The position numbers and the translations under genes were made by a program. From IMG/VR virus record IMGVR_UViG_3300028800_000106, positions 1 to 58,910 of that record: DNA of 58,910 nucleotides. The stretch is one strand, 5' to 3'. The notes beneath the pieces are model-generated. The model was given only the letters and a program-made list of their open reading frames with translations, ran no database searches and was not told the DNA's origin. Shown in pieces: positions 33,322 to 40,408 of this stretch (position 1 is the first letter of the stretch; each line of letters begins with the position of its first letter). The DNA is from a virus.

Positions 33322-33719
33322 CCTTTCTTGAACTCTTCGATTGCGGCGAGTGCTTCATATGCGCCCGCGCGCTCGGCGATAACACAATCTTCTTCTCCAC
33401 ATGCGTGAAGCGCCCGCTCCAACTTTTCAATCAACTCATTCGCGGCAGTGAGTCTGGTTTTGATTGTTTCGACAATTTCCATTGCGAGTTTTGTTTCGGC
33501 CCTTGAGCCTGCCGCCTGAGCATTCGCCTGCTGGAGTTCGGCTTCTGCGAAAGCGCAGTCAGCAGCCAGCTTCGCGTTAGCCGTCTCAATCTCAGCCCTT
33601 GTGTGAGCCCAATCGGCGCCGGCTTTGAATGACTCGTTGCAGTCACCCATATTCGGTTCATATGGCCATAAAGCCTCAGCAGCCTCATCCCGCTCCTGCT
33701 CGAAGGTCTTGGGGGTCAT
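33318..33719 (-). CDS. Coiled-coil protein with a DCVIAERAG motif
   Basis: 133 residues, last gene of the minus operon. A long Ala/Glu-rich coiled coil (residues 40-110) follows an aromatic N-terminus (EALWPYEPNMGD). The C-terminus ALHACGEEDCVIAERAGA-YEALAAIEEF repeats the end of the plus-strand protein at 9092-9343. ATGA overlap with the gene before it. Function unknown. Confidence 0.6.
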   Translation of the reverse strand: MTPKTFEQERDEAAEALWPYEPNMGDCNESFKAGADWAHTRAEIETANAKLAADCAFAEAELQQANAQAAGSRAETKLAMEIVETIKTRLTAANELIEKLERALHACGEEDCVIAERAGAYEALAAIEEFKKG

Positions 33720-33952
33720 TTGAGATCTCCAGCTCGGGCCATGTCATTTGTTATGCCCGCCGTGTTTAGTTGTTGCTCACGCTTCTTTGCGAGATCCAGA
33801 GTCTCTTGCTTGTTTAAGCGGAGATTCCTAAATAAATCCTTCTGTGATCTACCAACGCCGCATCTTCCACATCGCTCCAGCGGAGTCCAACCCCATGGGC
33901 CGAATTCCAACCAAGCGAATTGCCAACGATGACAGCCCAGCCAGCACCACAT
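33716..33952 (-). CDS. Small zinc-ribbon-like protein
   Basis: 78 residues from ATG at 33952. The N-terminus WCWLGCHRWQFAWLEFGPWG is remarkable for Trp content. CGRC at about residues 28-31, plus upstream Cys/His, could bind zinc. A basic C-terminal helix follows. I recall short phage proteins of this type but no function. Overlaps both neighbours by a few bases. Confidence 0.55.
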   Translation of the reverse strand: MWCWLGCHRWQFAWLEFGPWGWTPLERCGRCGVGRSQKDLFRNLRLNKQETLDLAKKREQQLNTAGITNDMARAGDLK

Positions 33953-34227
33953 CACTTCTCTCCTTCAATTCGAGCAACCACCGCCTCGAGTGCGGTGAGG
34001 GCCTTTCGTGCAATACCGCCATATGGATCTGGCCCTAAGTCATCGTTAGATGCGTAAAATTCAGCCGCAGAAACACACTCCACCAAAGCGTCAATCAGCG
34101 GGCGAATGCGGGCGTGCTCGTCTTGCATACCATTAGTATGTGTACGGCGAAATTCCTCGGGCAAAAACGCGCTATAAGTTTTGTGCTTAAACTCCGCAGC
34201 CTTGCGTATCCGGGTGGCGAGGGTCAT
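33952..34227 (-). CDS. Small helical hypothetical protein
   Basis: 91 residues; the start is the ATG in the ATGA overlap with the membrane peptide gene (the frame is open further upstream, but that part is a shadow). It is helical with HARIRPLIDALVECVSAAEF and a C-terminal GIARKALTALEAVVARIEGE helix. No family recognised. Confidence 0.55.
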   Translation of the reverse strand: MTLATRIRKAAEFKHKTYSAFLPEEFRRTHTNGMQDEHARIRPLIDALVECVSAAEFYASNDDLGPDPYGGIARKALTALEAVVARIEGEK

Positions 34228-34385
34228 ACAGATTCCTCGTATACTGAGCCTACGAACATACAGAGTCCTCCTATTACTAAACTGCCTAACTGGTCTTCTC
34301 CAGTCAAAAGCAAAATCCCAAGAAACAGACCTATATTTATCCAGCCCATGAATATGCATGCTCTGCAAAGGATTCCCATACTCAT
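34224..34385 (-). CDS. Small membrane peptide (53 residues)
   Basis: ATG lies immediately after the protease stop (TAGATG). Two hydrophobic helices: CIFMGWINIGLFLGILLLTG and LGSLVIGGLCMFVG, with a short acidic tail. Stop overlaps the next ATG. The length is holin-like, but it sits in the minus-strand envelope operon behind a secreted protease, so it may be a membrane partner or regulator of that operon. Confidence 0.6.
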   Translation of the reverse strand: MSMGILCRACIFMGWINIGLFLGILLLTGEDQLGSLVIGGLCMFVGSVYEESV

Positions 34386-35045
34386 CTAAAACCCCTGATG
34401 GATGTTGTATATGGGCGAAACGATCGAGTTCTCACCTGAGACTGCATCATTAATGGCGATTTGACTTCCATCTGGCATGAATACTGGTCCGCCAGACATT
34501 CCAGGAATCAAGACTCCCTTGACTGCCCACATAAAATTGTCTGGATAGAGGTAGTTCAGGACGCTGCAATGAAGTGCACCACCCATAGGGTAACCACAAG
34601 CCACGAGGTCCGTTGTGCGGTTCCTAAGTGCAGTCAACTCAGCCACATTATCGATTATTTTGAATTTCTTGTAAATCGAGAAGTTCCCTTTCAATACGGC
34701 CTGGTCGAGTTGAGGCGAGAAGTAATTAACTTTGCCAAATGTATTTCTGGCAACTCCGTCATCTGCGCGCACTTCTATGGGTGCTGCGCTAAGTGCAGGT
34801 CCTTCAAAGGTTTGCCTAATCACGCAGTGGCCAGCCGTAATGACGGTTGTGTCATCTACTACGGAGCCTGAGCAGTAAGTCCTGCCTTCCTCGGTGACGA
34901 GTCTCACGACTCCGTCTAGTAACGTAGGACGTGGTGCAGCAACGCTTCGCTGCCGGTAACCGACCCGGTATGCAATATAAGTTACATCGACTAGGAGGAG
35001 CCCCAGTACTACGAACAATACGATGTGTTTCAGAGACTTCTTCAT
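34386..35045 (-). CDS. Secreted or membrane-anchored trypsin-like serine protease
   Basis: 219 residues. An N-terminal signal anchor (HIVLFVVLGLLLVDVTYIAY, residues 7-26) places the rest in the periplasm. The chymotrypsin fold is clear: LDGVVRLV near residue 43, TAGHC with catalytic His73, LDQAVLKG with Asp114, and PGMSGGP with Ser184. Cys58/Cys74 and Cys150/Cys160 are placed for the two disulfides of the family. Phage-encoded proteases of this clan outside the capsid are uncommon. It could process envelope proteins, including host receptors, or phage lipoproteins in the same operon. Overlaps the upstream gene by one base. Confidence 0.85.
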   Translation of the reverse strand: MKKSLKHIVLFVVLGLLLVDVTYIAYRVGYRQRSVAAPRPTLLDGVVRLVTEEGRTYCSGSVVDDTTVITAGHCVIRQTFEGPALSAAPIEVRADDGVARNTFGKVNYFSPQLDQAVLKGNFSIYKKFKIIDNVAELTALRNRTTDLVACGYPMGGALHCSVLNYLYPDNFMWAVKGVLIPGMSGGPVFMPDGSQIAINDAVSGENSIVSPIYNIHQGF

Positions 35046-35461
35046 TAACTACTCCTGACAGTAAGAGGGAACTGGTCTATGCCTGATTGCATAGCCATGA
35101 ATTTATTGAAAGTCGGTTTTGAACTCCTGATCATCCAGGGCTCGGATACGTTATACAAGGTTTGCCCCGTGCAAACACATCCATCAGAATCTTCGTTATA
35201 GTTTCCGACGTGGAAAAGGATGTTCGTATGCCCAGGAACATTAGTTATCTCAAACGTCGTAAACGGAGCAGTCATGTGCGCGAGTTGGTGCTGACCGCGA
35301 ACGCAGGTATAAACTCCATCGATTAGTTTCGGCTTGTAGGTACCGTCTGGTTGGAGGTATGCATGCTCAATGGTGATAGCGACTTCATTGTTAGCCTCGT
35401 CGGCTAATCGACTGAAAATCCCATCTGGTCTAAATGCAGTTCTCGTCAAGATTAGGTTCAT
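35045..35461 (-). CDS. DUF5675-like protein
   Basis: 138 residues: MNLILTRTAFRPDGIFSRLA, IEHAYLQPDGTYKPKLIDGV, FEITNVPGHTNILFHVGNYN, EDSDGCVCTG. The His-x-Gly-Asn followed by D-S-D-G-C-V recalls the HG...S-x-GC signature of L,D-transpeptidases and the uncharacterised DUF5675 family. A role on peptidoglycan fits the envelope theme of the operon but is inference. ATGA overlap with the helicase gene. Confidence 0.65.
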   Translation of the reverse strand: MNLILTRTAFRPDGIFSRLADEANNEVAITIEHAYLQPDGTYKPKLIDGVYTCVRGQHQLAHMTAPFTTFEITNVPGHTNILFHVGNYNEDSDGCVCTGQTLYNVSEPWMIRSSKPTFNKFMAMQSGIDQFPLTVRSS

Positions 35462-36744
35462 ATCTCCAGCTTTATCGGCGTTACACCGTAGTACTCTTTA
35501 ATCACCCTACACTCTTCGTTGAAATGTTTCAAGCAAAATCTGTGACTTCGATCTTTTATTAGGATTACCTTTGCCGACTCTTTGCCTGGGTATTTCCGCA
35601 CTGCCCTACCAACTGCCTGTAAAATCCGGCTCTTAGCCTTTCCCAGTCCCGCAAGTATCACGAACTCACAGGCTCTTGTGTCAACACCTTCACCGATAAT
35701 CCCTTCGGTACCTATTAGAACTTTTACTTCGCCGGTGTTGAACTTCTCGATCAGTTGGCGACTTTCATCGTCTGCACCGCTAACGAACGAGATGGGCTTG
35801 AGATTGTTGCCGTGGGCAACCTCCTTCACCAGGCATAGGGTGGATTTTCGATCTAGAGCGAGAGAGAACAACAAATTCCTTATCATACTATTCCTGCCCG
35901 CATTGTTCACTACTAACTCCTTGTATACTTGGTGCCAGGTAACTGCATCGATTCCCTTGGTTTTAGGGATTTCTAGGTAATATGCTTCTACTGGCACTAT
36001 GTATCCCCGCTTGACTGCGTCCTTGTAGGATAGTTCAAAGATTACCTGTCCTGCAATCCCCTCAAACAGCAGAGTTTCCTCAGAATCATTGCGGAACGGT
36101 GTTGCGGTGAGCATAAAGCGGTAGTAAATCCCGGTCCAGGCAGTCTTATTGAGCTTTTGGTAGGTCCTGGCAGCTACGTGGTGAGCCTCATCTATGATCA
36201 GGCAGTCGAAGTCTGTCATGGTCTTGAGGTCTGGAGAATCTATGTTCCTGACGGTTACTTTATGATTGGCTCCTAAAACCTCTAATAGGCTCATAGCGAG
36301 TTGCTGGCGTATCTCTAGGCTCGGCACTACTACCAAGGTCTTTACGTTGAGCCTTAAGGCTATTAATGCGATTACGAGGCTCTTGCCGGTACCCGTGGGC
36401 ATAGATATAATCCCTCGGTGCTCTGATAAAGCATTGTTCACAGCTTTTAGTTGATCTGGATAGGGCTCTTTTTTGTACATACGCCCCATTCGAATATCTG
36501 CTGAAGGAGCGATTCTAGTATACTGGATGATGACTCCTGGGAATAATGTCCAAACTCTTAATAAAAGACCTGTAGGAAATTCCCCTTTTTTTGATAAAAG
36601 GCTCTTTTTCTTAGGGCCAAAACCTCCATAGTACTGAGAATCCTTGCCAACGGTATAGCTCAAGGCCTCTCTTAGCTCCTTGTCCTGCTTAGGAGACAGC
36701 CCGGTGATCTTTGAATAAGAGTTTCCTACGGCGATCTTAATCAT
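35458..36744 (-). CDS. SF2 helicase, UvsW-like
   Basis: 428 residues. An N-terminal about 95-residue domain precedes Walker A MPTGTGKS, LIIDEAHHVA (DEAH), LTATP, a C-terminal GTEGIIGEGVDTRACE and QAVGRAVRKYPG (motif VI). The arrangement with a small N-terminal domain fits phage T4 UvsW, which resolves recombination intermediates and stops origin R-loops. It differs from the plus-strand helicase at 2813, so it is not a recent copy. Its location in an envelope-type operon is unusual; the rest of the recombination genes are on the plus strand. Confidence 0.85.
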   Translation of the reverse strand: MIKIAVGNSYSKITGLSPKQDKELREALSYTVGKDSQYYGGFGPKKKSLLSKKGEFPTGLLLRVWTLFPGVIIQYTRIAPSADIRMGRMYKKEPYPDQLKAVNNALSEHRGIISMPTGTGKSLVIALIALRLNVKTLVVVPSLEIRQQLAMSLLEVLGANHKVTVRNIDSPDLKTMTDFDCLIIDEAHHVAARTYQKLNKTAWTGIYYRFMLTATPFRNDSEETLLFEGIAGQVIFELSYKDAVKRGYIVPVEAYYLEIPKTKGIDAVTWHQVYKELVVNNAGRNSMIRNLLFSLALDRKSTLCLVKEVAHGNNLKPISFVSGADDESRQLIEKFNTGEVKVLIGTEGIIGEGVDTRACEFVILAGLGKAKSRILQAVGRAVRKYPGKESAKVILIKDRSHRFCLKHFNEECRVIKEYYGVTPIKLEI

Positions 36745-36842
36745 GGAAACATCGAGAACAGAAGGATTGCTGCGTTAAGGGCTACCCAACCTATAAGCAA
36801 GGTAACCATGGCAAAAGCGATTAAATCTAGGGTTAATTTCAT
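36741..36842 (-). CDS. Small membrane peptide (33 residues)
   Basis: ATG overlaps the upstream lipoprotein stop (ATGA) and its own TGA overlaps the helicase ATG, so it is stitched into the operon by two 4-base overlaps. The product is almost entirely one hydrophobic helix (FAMVTLLIGWVALNAAILLF). Too short for most gene callers. Function unknown. Confidence 0.65.
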   Translation of the reverse strand: MKLTLDLIAFAMVTLLIGWVALNAAILLFSMFP

Positions 36843-37297
36843 TTAGTGACCTCACATCCTGATTTGACATTAAACGAACAAGAATAGCCTGTAGTGAGGC
36901 GCGGATAAAACCCAGGCGTCCACTCATATAACAGGTCTGAGTTCCCTCTGGGAGCGTATAAAGCGTTATTAACGCATACTCCCGCCTCGCCTGGACAGAG
37001 TTCCTTAATGTAGACGTCATCTGGGGCTGTTCGGGGCTTCTTGTAGCATACGTACGTCGTATTTCCCTTGTAATACACCGCTACGCCTCCTAGCCGGCAC
37101 TCGCTAGTAAACCCTTTCCTGGGAGGATCGACGTGTGAGTATAGCGGGAGTCCGCTAGGGCCTATTTCCTGAGCTGTAGCTGCTGGAGCCCTGGTGCAGC
37201 CTATCAGCCCCATAAAAAAGGCTAGGTAAACAATGGTTACTACTGTGAACACACATAAGAGATACTTATCTTCGGTAGTAGGTTTCTTAATGGGCAT
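36839..37297 (-). CDS. Lipoprotein with Cys-rich domain, first gene of the minus operon
   Basis: 152 residues. A charged N-terminus, then a hydrophobic stretch (YLLCVFTVVTIVYLAFFMGL) and LIGC, a plausible lipobox at Cys34. The C-terminal half (KELCPGEAGVCVNNALYA, EWTPGFYPRLTTGYSCSFNV, ending SGCEVTK) matches the head domain of the collagen-like lipoprotein at 8492 without its collagen stalk. AGGAGG precedes the ATG. Likely exposed on the envelope; function unknown. Confidence 0.7.
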   Translation of the reverse strand: MPIKKPTTEDKYLLCVFTVVTIVYLAFFMGLIGCTRAPAATAQEIGPSGLPLYSHVDPPRKGFTSECRLGGVAVYYKGNTTYVCYKKPRTAPDDVYIKELCPGEAGVCVNNALYAPRGNSDLLYEWTPGFYPRLTTGYSCSFNVKSGCEVTK

Positions 37298-37313
37298 ATT
37301 CGCCTCCTAGTTC

Positions 37314-37342
37314 ACAGTAGTGGGGTTCTGGCCCGAAGTCAA
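37314..37342 (-). promoter_or_regulatory. Promoter of the minus-strand operon
   Basis: On the minus strand: TTGACT (37342-37337), 17-base spacer, TACTGT (37319-37314), then AGGAGG and the lipoprotein ATG at 37297. The -35 is 5 of 6; the -10 is weak. Confidence 0.5.
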
Positions 37343-37511
37343 CTATTTTCTCTAAATGATACTTTTTCCTTGACATGCTTAAATTTTGGCCTAAGAATCA
37401 ATACATCTAGTTATCTTTTTTTCTTGGTTTTTTTCGTTTCAAGTTTACTTCTTGCTTCTAGTTAACTAACAGTTAGTACCTAGCTTCTAAGGCCTGACTT
37501 TAGCCTCTACT

Positions 37512-37540
37512 TTAACTATAGCATGCCTTATCAATATAAT
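37512..37540 (+). promoter_or_regulatory. Candidate promoter of the DNA-metabolism operon
   Basis: TTAACT (37512-37517), 17-base spacer, TATAAT (37535-37540) within AT-rich sequence. Transcription from here gives a leader of about 150 bases that includes the 15-bp stem-loop. Confidence 0.55.
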
Positions 37541-37637
37541 ACACGAGATAATTACTTAATTATTCCGTTAAATAAATCCTTGCATTAAGAGAATAACTAT
37601 GAGACTCTAGTTATGCAACGTGGTCATACTCAAATCG

Positions 37638-37694
37638 TAGGCTCCTGGCTAGACTCCTCCCTCCTACCTAGCCAGGAGCCTATTTCTAGGAGGA
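37638..37694 (+). promoter_or_regulatory. 15-bp stem-loop with anti-ribosome-site loop
   Basis: TAGGCTCCTGGCTAG (37638-37652) pairs perfectly with CTAGCCAGGAGCCTA (37668-37682). The 15-base loop contains TCCTCC (37655-37660), complementary to GGAGGA (37689-37694), the ribosome site of the ClpP-like gene five bases downstream. It could act as a translational switch by pseudoknot. It lacks a T-run long enough for a standard terminator. Confidence 0.6.
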
Positions 37695-37698
37695 AGTT

Positions 37699-38214
37699 TT
37701 GGGCATAGAAGTTCGCGACGATACGATTTATTTATCCGGTGACATCGACGAAGAGTCTTACAGTGCTTTCGATATTGCGCTGAGTGAGATTGAAGAATCG
37801 GCCGAGATAGACAATGTGATTCTCAAGATAATATCTTTCGGAGGGGATGCTTATTCAGCCCTTGCATTTTTTGACCGTATAAAAAGATCTCCGCTAAACG
37901 TCCGCACACACGGTGACGGCATGGTAGCTAGTGCGGCCACCCTTATCTTAGCTGCTGGGTCTACTAGAAGCATGGCTAAGAATGCGTGGCTTATGGTGCA
38001 CGAGGACACGGCGGGCGCTACCCAGAATATGAAAGTAAGCCCAGTAGAGCGAGTAGCTGCCCATGCTAGGAGAGTAGAAAACCAATGGGCCGGGATTTTA
38101 GCAGACGTAACTAAAACAAAGTTCTCCGAGTGGGTACGTCTTCACAAAGAGGAGACGCACTTAACTGCAGCCGAGTGCCTTGAACTCGGAATCATAGACG
38201 AGGTAATCCAGTGA
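37699..38214 (+). CDS. ClpP-like serine protease
   Basis: 171 residues; TTG start supported by AGGAGG 5 bases upstream. The crotonase/ClpP fold shows in IYLSGDIDEESYSAFDIALS, IISFGGDAYSALAFFDRIKR, GMVASAATLILAAGS (Ser78) and AWLMVHED (His101). Where ClpP has the triad Asp (usually D-T-W/F-L-T-A) this protein has EETHLTA, so Glu may substitute. Phage ClpP-like enzymes often mature capsids or modify host proteolysis. This one is far from the capsid gene and first in an early-type operon, so host reprogramming is at least as likely. No Clp ATPase is encoded. Confidence 0.8.
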   Translation: MGIEVRDDTIYLSGDIDEESYSAFDIALSEIEESAEIDNVILKIISFGGDAYSALAFFDRIKRSPLNVRTHGDGMVASAATLILAAGSTRSMAKNAWLMVHEDTAGATQNMKVSPVERVAAHARRVENQWAGILADVTKTKFSEWVRLHKEETHLTAAECLELGIIDEVIQ

Positions 38215-38672
38215 CCATGCTGACAAAAACCGAGATAGTAATCATCTCTGCTGGCCTTGTAGTAGCCTTTGCGTTTGGGCGGTACTCTGCTGAACAGATT
38301 AGCACCAAGACTGCCAGCACTCAAGTAACCGATACGAAACAAAACCAAACGATCAGTGACAAAAAGAAGGTCACTACTACAGAGACTAAGAAACCAGATG
38401 GGACGTCGCAGACGGTAACCCAGGTAGACGAGGATGTAGAGACTACTATTGCCACCAAAACAGACGAGACTTCTAAGTCCACGGTGTCTTCGGTGCCTGC
38501 AGCAAGGTCTAAAACGAATATCAGCATTCTCGGTGCAAATGATTTCAGCAGAGGATTGCTTATCCCGACGTATGGGATTTCAGTAAACCGAGAAGTCTTA
38601 GGCCCGGTAACGGTGGGTGCATTTGGCCTCATGAACGGAACGATCGGTGTATCCGTAGGAGTAAATTTCTAA
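38211..38672 (+). CDS. Membrane-anchored protein with C-terminal beta domain
   Basis: 153 residues; GTG at 38211 (GAGG upstream) or ATG at 38217. One N-terminal helix (IVIISAGLVVAFAFGRYSAE), a Thr/Lys/Asp-rich periplasmic linker, and a C-terminal beta stretch (LIPTYGISVNREVLGPVTVG, then GTIGVSVGVNF). The topology is like an inner-membrane spanin, but the position at the start of the replication operon argues against a simple lysis role. Unknown. Confidence 0.55.
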   Translation: MTMLTKTEIVIISAGLVVAFAFGRYSAEQISTKTASTQVTDTKQNQTISDKKKVTTTETKKPDGTSQTVTQVDEDVETTIATKTDETSKSTVSSVPAARSKTNISILGANDFSRGLLIPTYGISVNREVLGPVTVGAFGLMNGTIGVSVGVNF

Positions 38673-39082
38673 TGAAAAATACATTCGAAACTCTTTGCAA
38701 AGAACTCGAAGCGGAAATCGAGCAGTCCTACACAGAAGGTATTACAGCAGACCATGCCGAGAAGCTAGCAGGCCGGTTCCTACACGCCCAAATGAAAGTC
38801 TCAAACGAACTCCGGAATGCCGACCTGGACAGCAGGATGCGCAAGTCCGGAGTAAAAGCAGTCCGGGCCGCGATCTATCTAGATGCTGCTACTAAGGATG
38901 CCAAGAAACCAAGCGACGTTATGTTAGATGCTATTGTAAACTCCAATGAGCTAGTATCTGGCGAGCAGAAAGCTTATGATCAGGCAGAGGCATTAAGAGA
39001 TGAGCTGGAGAGATATTTTAATATTTTTAAGGAAGCGCATCTTCATTTCAGAAATATAGCAAAAGGACGCTTCGGTGACTAA
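38672..39082 (+). CDS. Candidate recombination mediator (UvsY-like)
   Basis: 136 residues, TAATG overlap. All-helical: AEKLAGRFLHAQMKVSNELR, RMRKSGVKAVRAAIYLDAAT, QAEALRDELERYFNIFKEAH, then FRNIAKG. The size, helical content and position just ahead of the RecA-like gene fit UvsY-type loaders that help the recombinase displace SSB. Recognised by pattern only; it could also be an unrelated helical protein. Confidence 0.5.
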   Translation: MKNTFETLCKELEAEIEQSYTEGITADHAEKLAGRFLHAQMKVSNELRNADLDSRMRKSGVKAVRAAIYLDAATKDAKKPSDVMLDAIVNSNELVSGEQKAYDQAEALRDELERYFNIFKEAHLHFRNIAKGRFGD

Positions 39083-39533
39083 GGATTTCTCGTCTAGATT
39101 CTGGGCTAAAGTTGAAATCATTCCTACGTATCCATGCTGGGAATGGACAGCAACAAAACGAGACGGCTATGGCCAAATAAGCAAAGACGGAAAGATGCAT
39201 AATGCTCATAGAATCAGCTATGAGATGCACGTCGGCCCTGTCACTAAAAATATGCAAGTATGCCACACTTGTGATAATCGAGGTTGCGTAAATCCTCATC
39301 ATTTGTTTTTGGGAACAAAAGACGATAATTTGAGAGATATGATAAAGAAAGGAAGACATAGTTCAGCAAAGGGGGAGACTCAACATTTGTCCAAACTTAC
39401 AAATCTGATGGTGCTTGAGATAAGAAAATTAGCAGCAGCCGGCATTCCTCGCAAAGTTATAGCAACAACTTATGACATAACTAAAGAGAATGTAGGATAT
39501 ATAGTAACTAGAAAAACCTGGAAGCACATCTAA
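39075..39533 (+). CDS. HNH homing endonuclease between recombination genes
   Basis: 152 residues; GTG start overlapping the previous gene, with AAGGA upstream. Motifs: YPCWEWTATKRDGYGQI, AHRISYEM, CHTCDNRGCVNPHHLFLGTK (HNH_3 core), RDMIKKGRHSSAKG, then a helix-turn-helix-like C-terminus (LEIRKLAAAGIPRKVIATTY). It resembles the antisense HNH at 12058. Free-standing, neatly inserted with TAATG to the recA-like gene. Its target may be an adjacent recombination gene in related phages. Confidence 0.85.
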   Translation: MTKDFSSRFWAKVEIIPTYPCWEWTATKRDGYGQISKDGKMHNAHRISYEMHVGPVTKNMQVCHTCDNRGCVNPHHLFLGTKDDNLRDMIKKGRHSSAKGETQHLSKLTNLMVLEIRKLAAAGIPRKVIATTYDITKENVGYIVTRKTWKHI

Positions 39534-40408
39534 TGGCTAAGTACAACCTCGGCAAGATCGTAGACAGCGCCCAAAAGCTCTATAACAAAACACCTAACAA
39601 GCTCAACAATGTAGGTCTTGGTTCTAAGCTCCGAGGACTTGCAGACTCAGACTTCCTAGTAATGCCTGAATGGTGGCAAAGAGGGACTAACACCAAGGGC
39701 CTTCCATTCGGTAAAATCGTTATGATAGCAGGCGACTCAGATTCAGGTAAGACGAGTTGCGCAATCGCAGCAATGAAGGCTGCGCAACAGCAAGAAATAG
39801 CGGTATTATATGTTGAAACGGAAGGCAAAACAACTACGCAAGACCTTGTATCGTGGGGAGTTGACGCGGATCAAGTCATGCTTGTCCAAGAGAGTATCGC
39901 AGAGCGAGCTTTTGAGGCAATGTTTGCTCTCTGGGACTCATTCTTTAAAACTTATGAAAAAGGTAGGCTTCTCGTCATATTTGACTCTCTTGGAAATGTG
40001 GTATCTCAGCGAGACTCAGAGATTGATCTTACGTCGCAGAGCCAAAAGCCGGGCGGTAAAGGGCAAATAAACCGTCTGGGCCTCAATAAACTCATCGCTA
40101 AGCGAGACGAGTCTGACGTTGCAGTGCTTATAATCAACTACACCTACGACAACATTGGCTCTCCAGGCAAGACTAATGCTGGCGGTAAGGCTGTGAACTT
40201 CTTCTCGACGCTTACGTACCAGACTAGCAGAAAACAATGGTTGGAAAAAACCGTAAAGGGTGTTAAGGTAAGGACAGGAGCAAGAGTCCAGTGGAAGTTG
40301 TTCAAGAACCACATCGACAAGTCCAATCCAGGACCTAAGATGATAGAGCTTGACATAACCGCGGCAGGAATAGAACTAGTAGGAGATACTAATGAAGAAG
40401 AAACCTAG
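39533..40408 (+). CDS. RecA/UvsX-like recombinase
   Basis: 291 residues. A basic N-terminal region leads to Walker A GDSDSGKT (67-74, an unusual Asp-rich loop), catalytic Glu in VLYVETEGK, Walker B LLVIFDSLGNV, and a DNA-binding L2 region near SQKPGGKGQINRLG. An acidic C-terminal tail (GDTNEEET) is as in RecA. It should form filaments on single-stranded DNA and drive strand exchange in replication and repair. Shorter than bacterial RecA (about 350). Overlaps the nuclease subunit gene downstream. Confidence 0.85.
   Translation: MAKYNLGKIVDSAQKLYNKTPNKLNNVGLGSKLRGLADSDFLVMPEWWQRGTNTKGLPFGKIVMIAGDSDSGKTSCAIAAMKAAQQQEIAVLYVETEGKTTTQDLVSWGVDADQVMLVQESIAERAFEAMFALWDSFFKTYEKGRLLVIFDSLGNVVSQRDSEIDLTSQSQKPGGKGQINRLGLNKLIAKRDESDVAVLIINYTYDNIGSPGKTNAGGKAVNFFSTLTYQTSRKQWLEKTVKGVKVRTGARVQWKLFKNHIDKSNPGPKMIELDITAAGIELVGDTNEEET

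Larger units (their letters stand above)
37298..37698. other. AT-rich divergent control region (401 bp, no protein gene)
   Basis: It separates the minus operon from the plus DNA-metabolism operon. It holds a minus promoter (37314-37342), a polypyrimidine tract with runs of T on the plus strand (about 37405-37432), a near-palindrome CTAACAGTTAG (about 37464-37474), a plus promoter (37512-37540), an AT-rich block (about 37530-37580) and a 15-bp stem-loop before the ClpP-like gene. The mix is what is expected of an early control region and possibly a replication origin, but no iterons were recognised. Confidence 0.6.

Noticed and set aside
34461-34871. 136-codon plus-strand frame opposite the protease gene
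   Set aside because: The protease with intact catalytic triad lies on the minus strand; the plus frame has no motif and no ribosome site.
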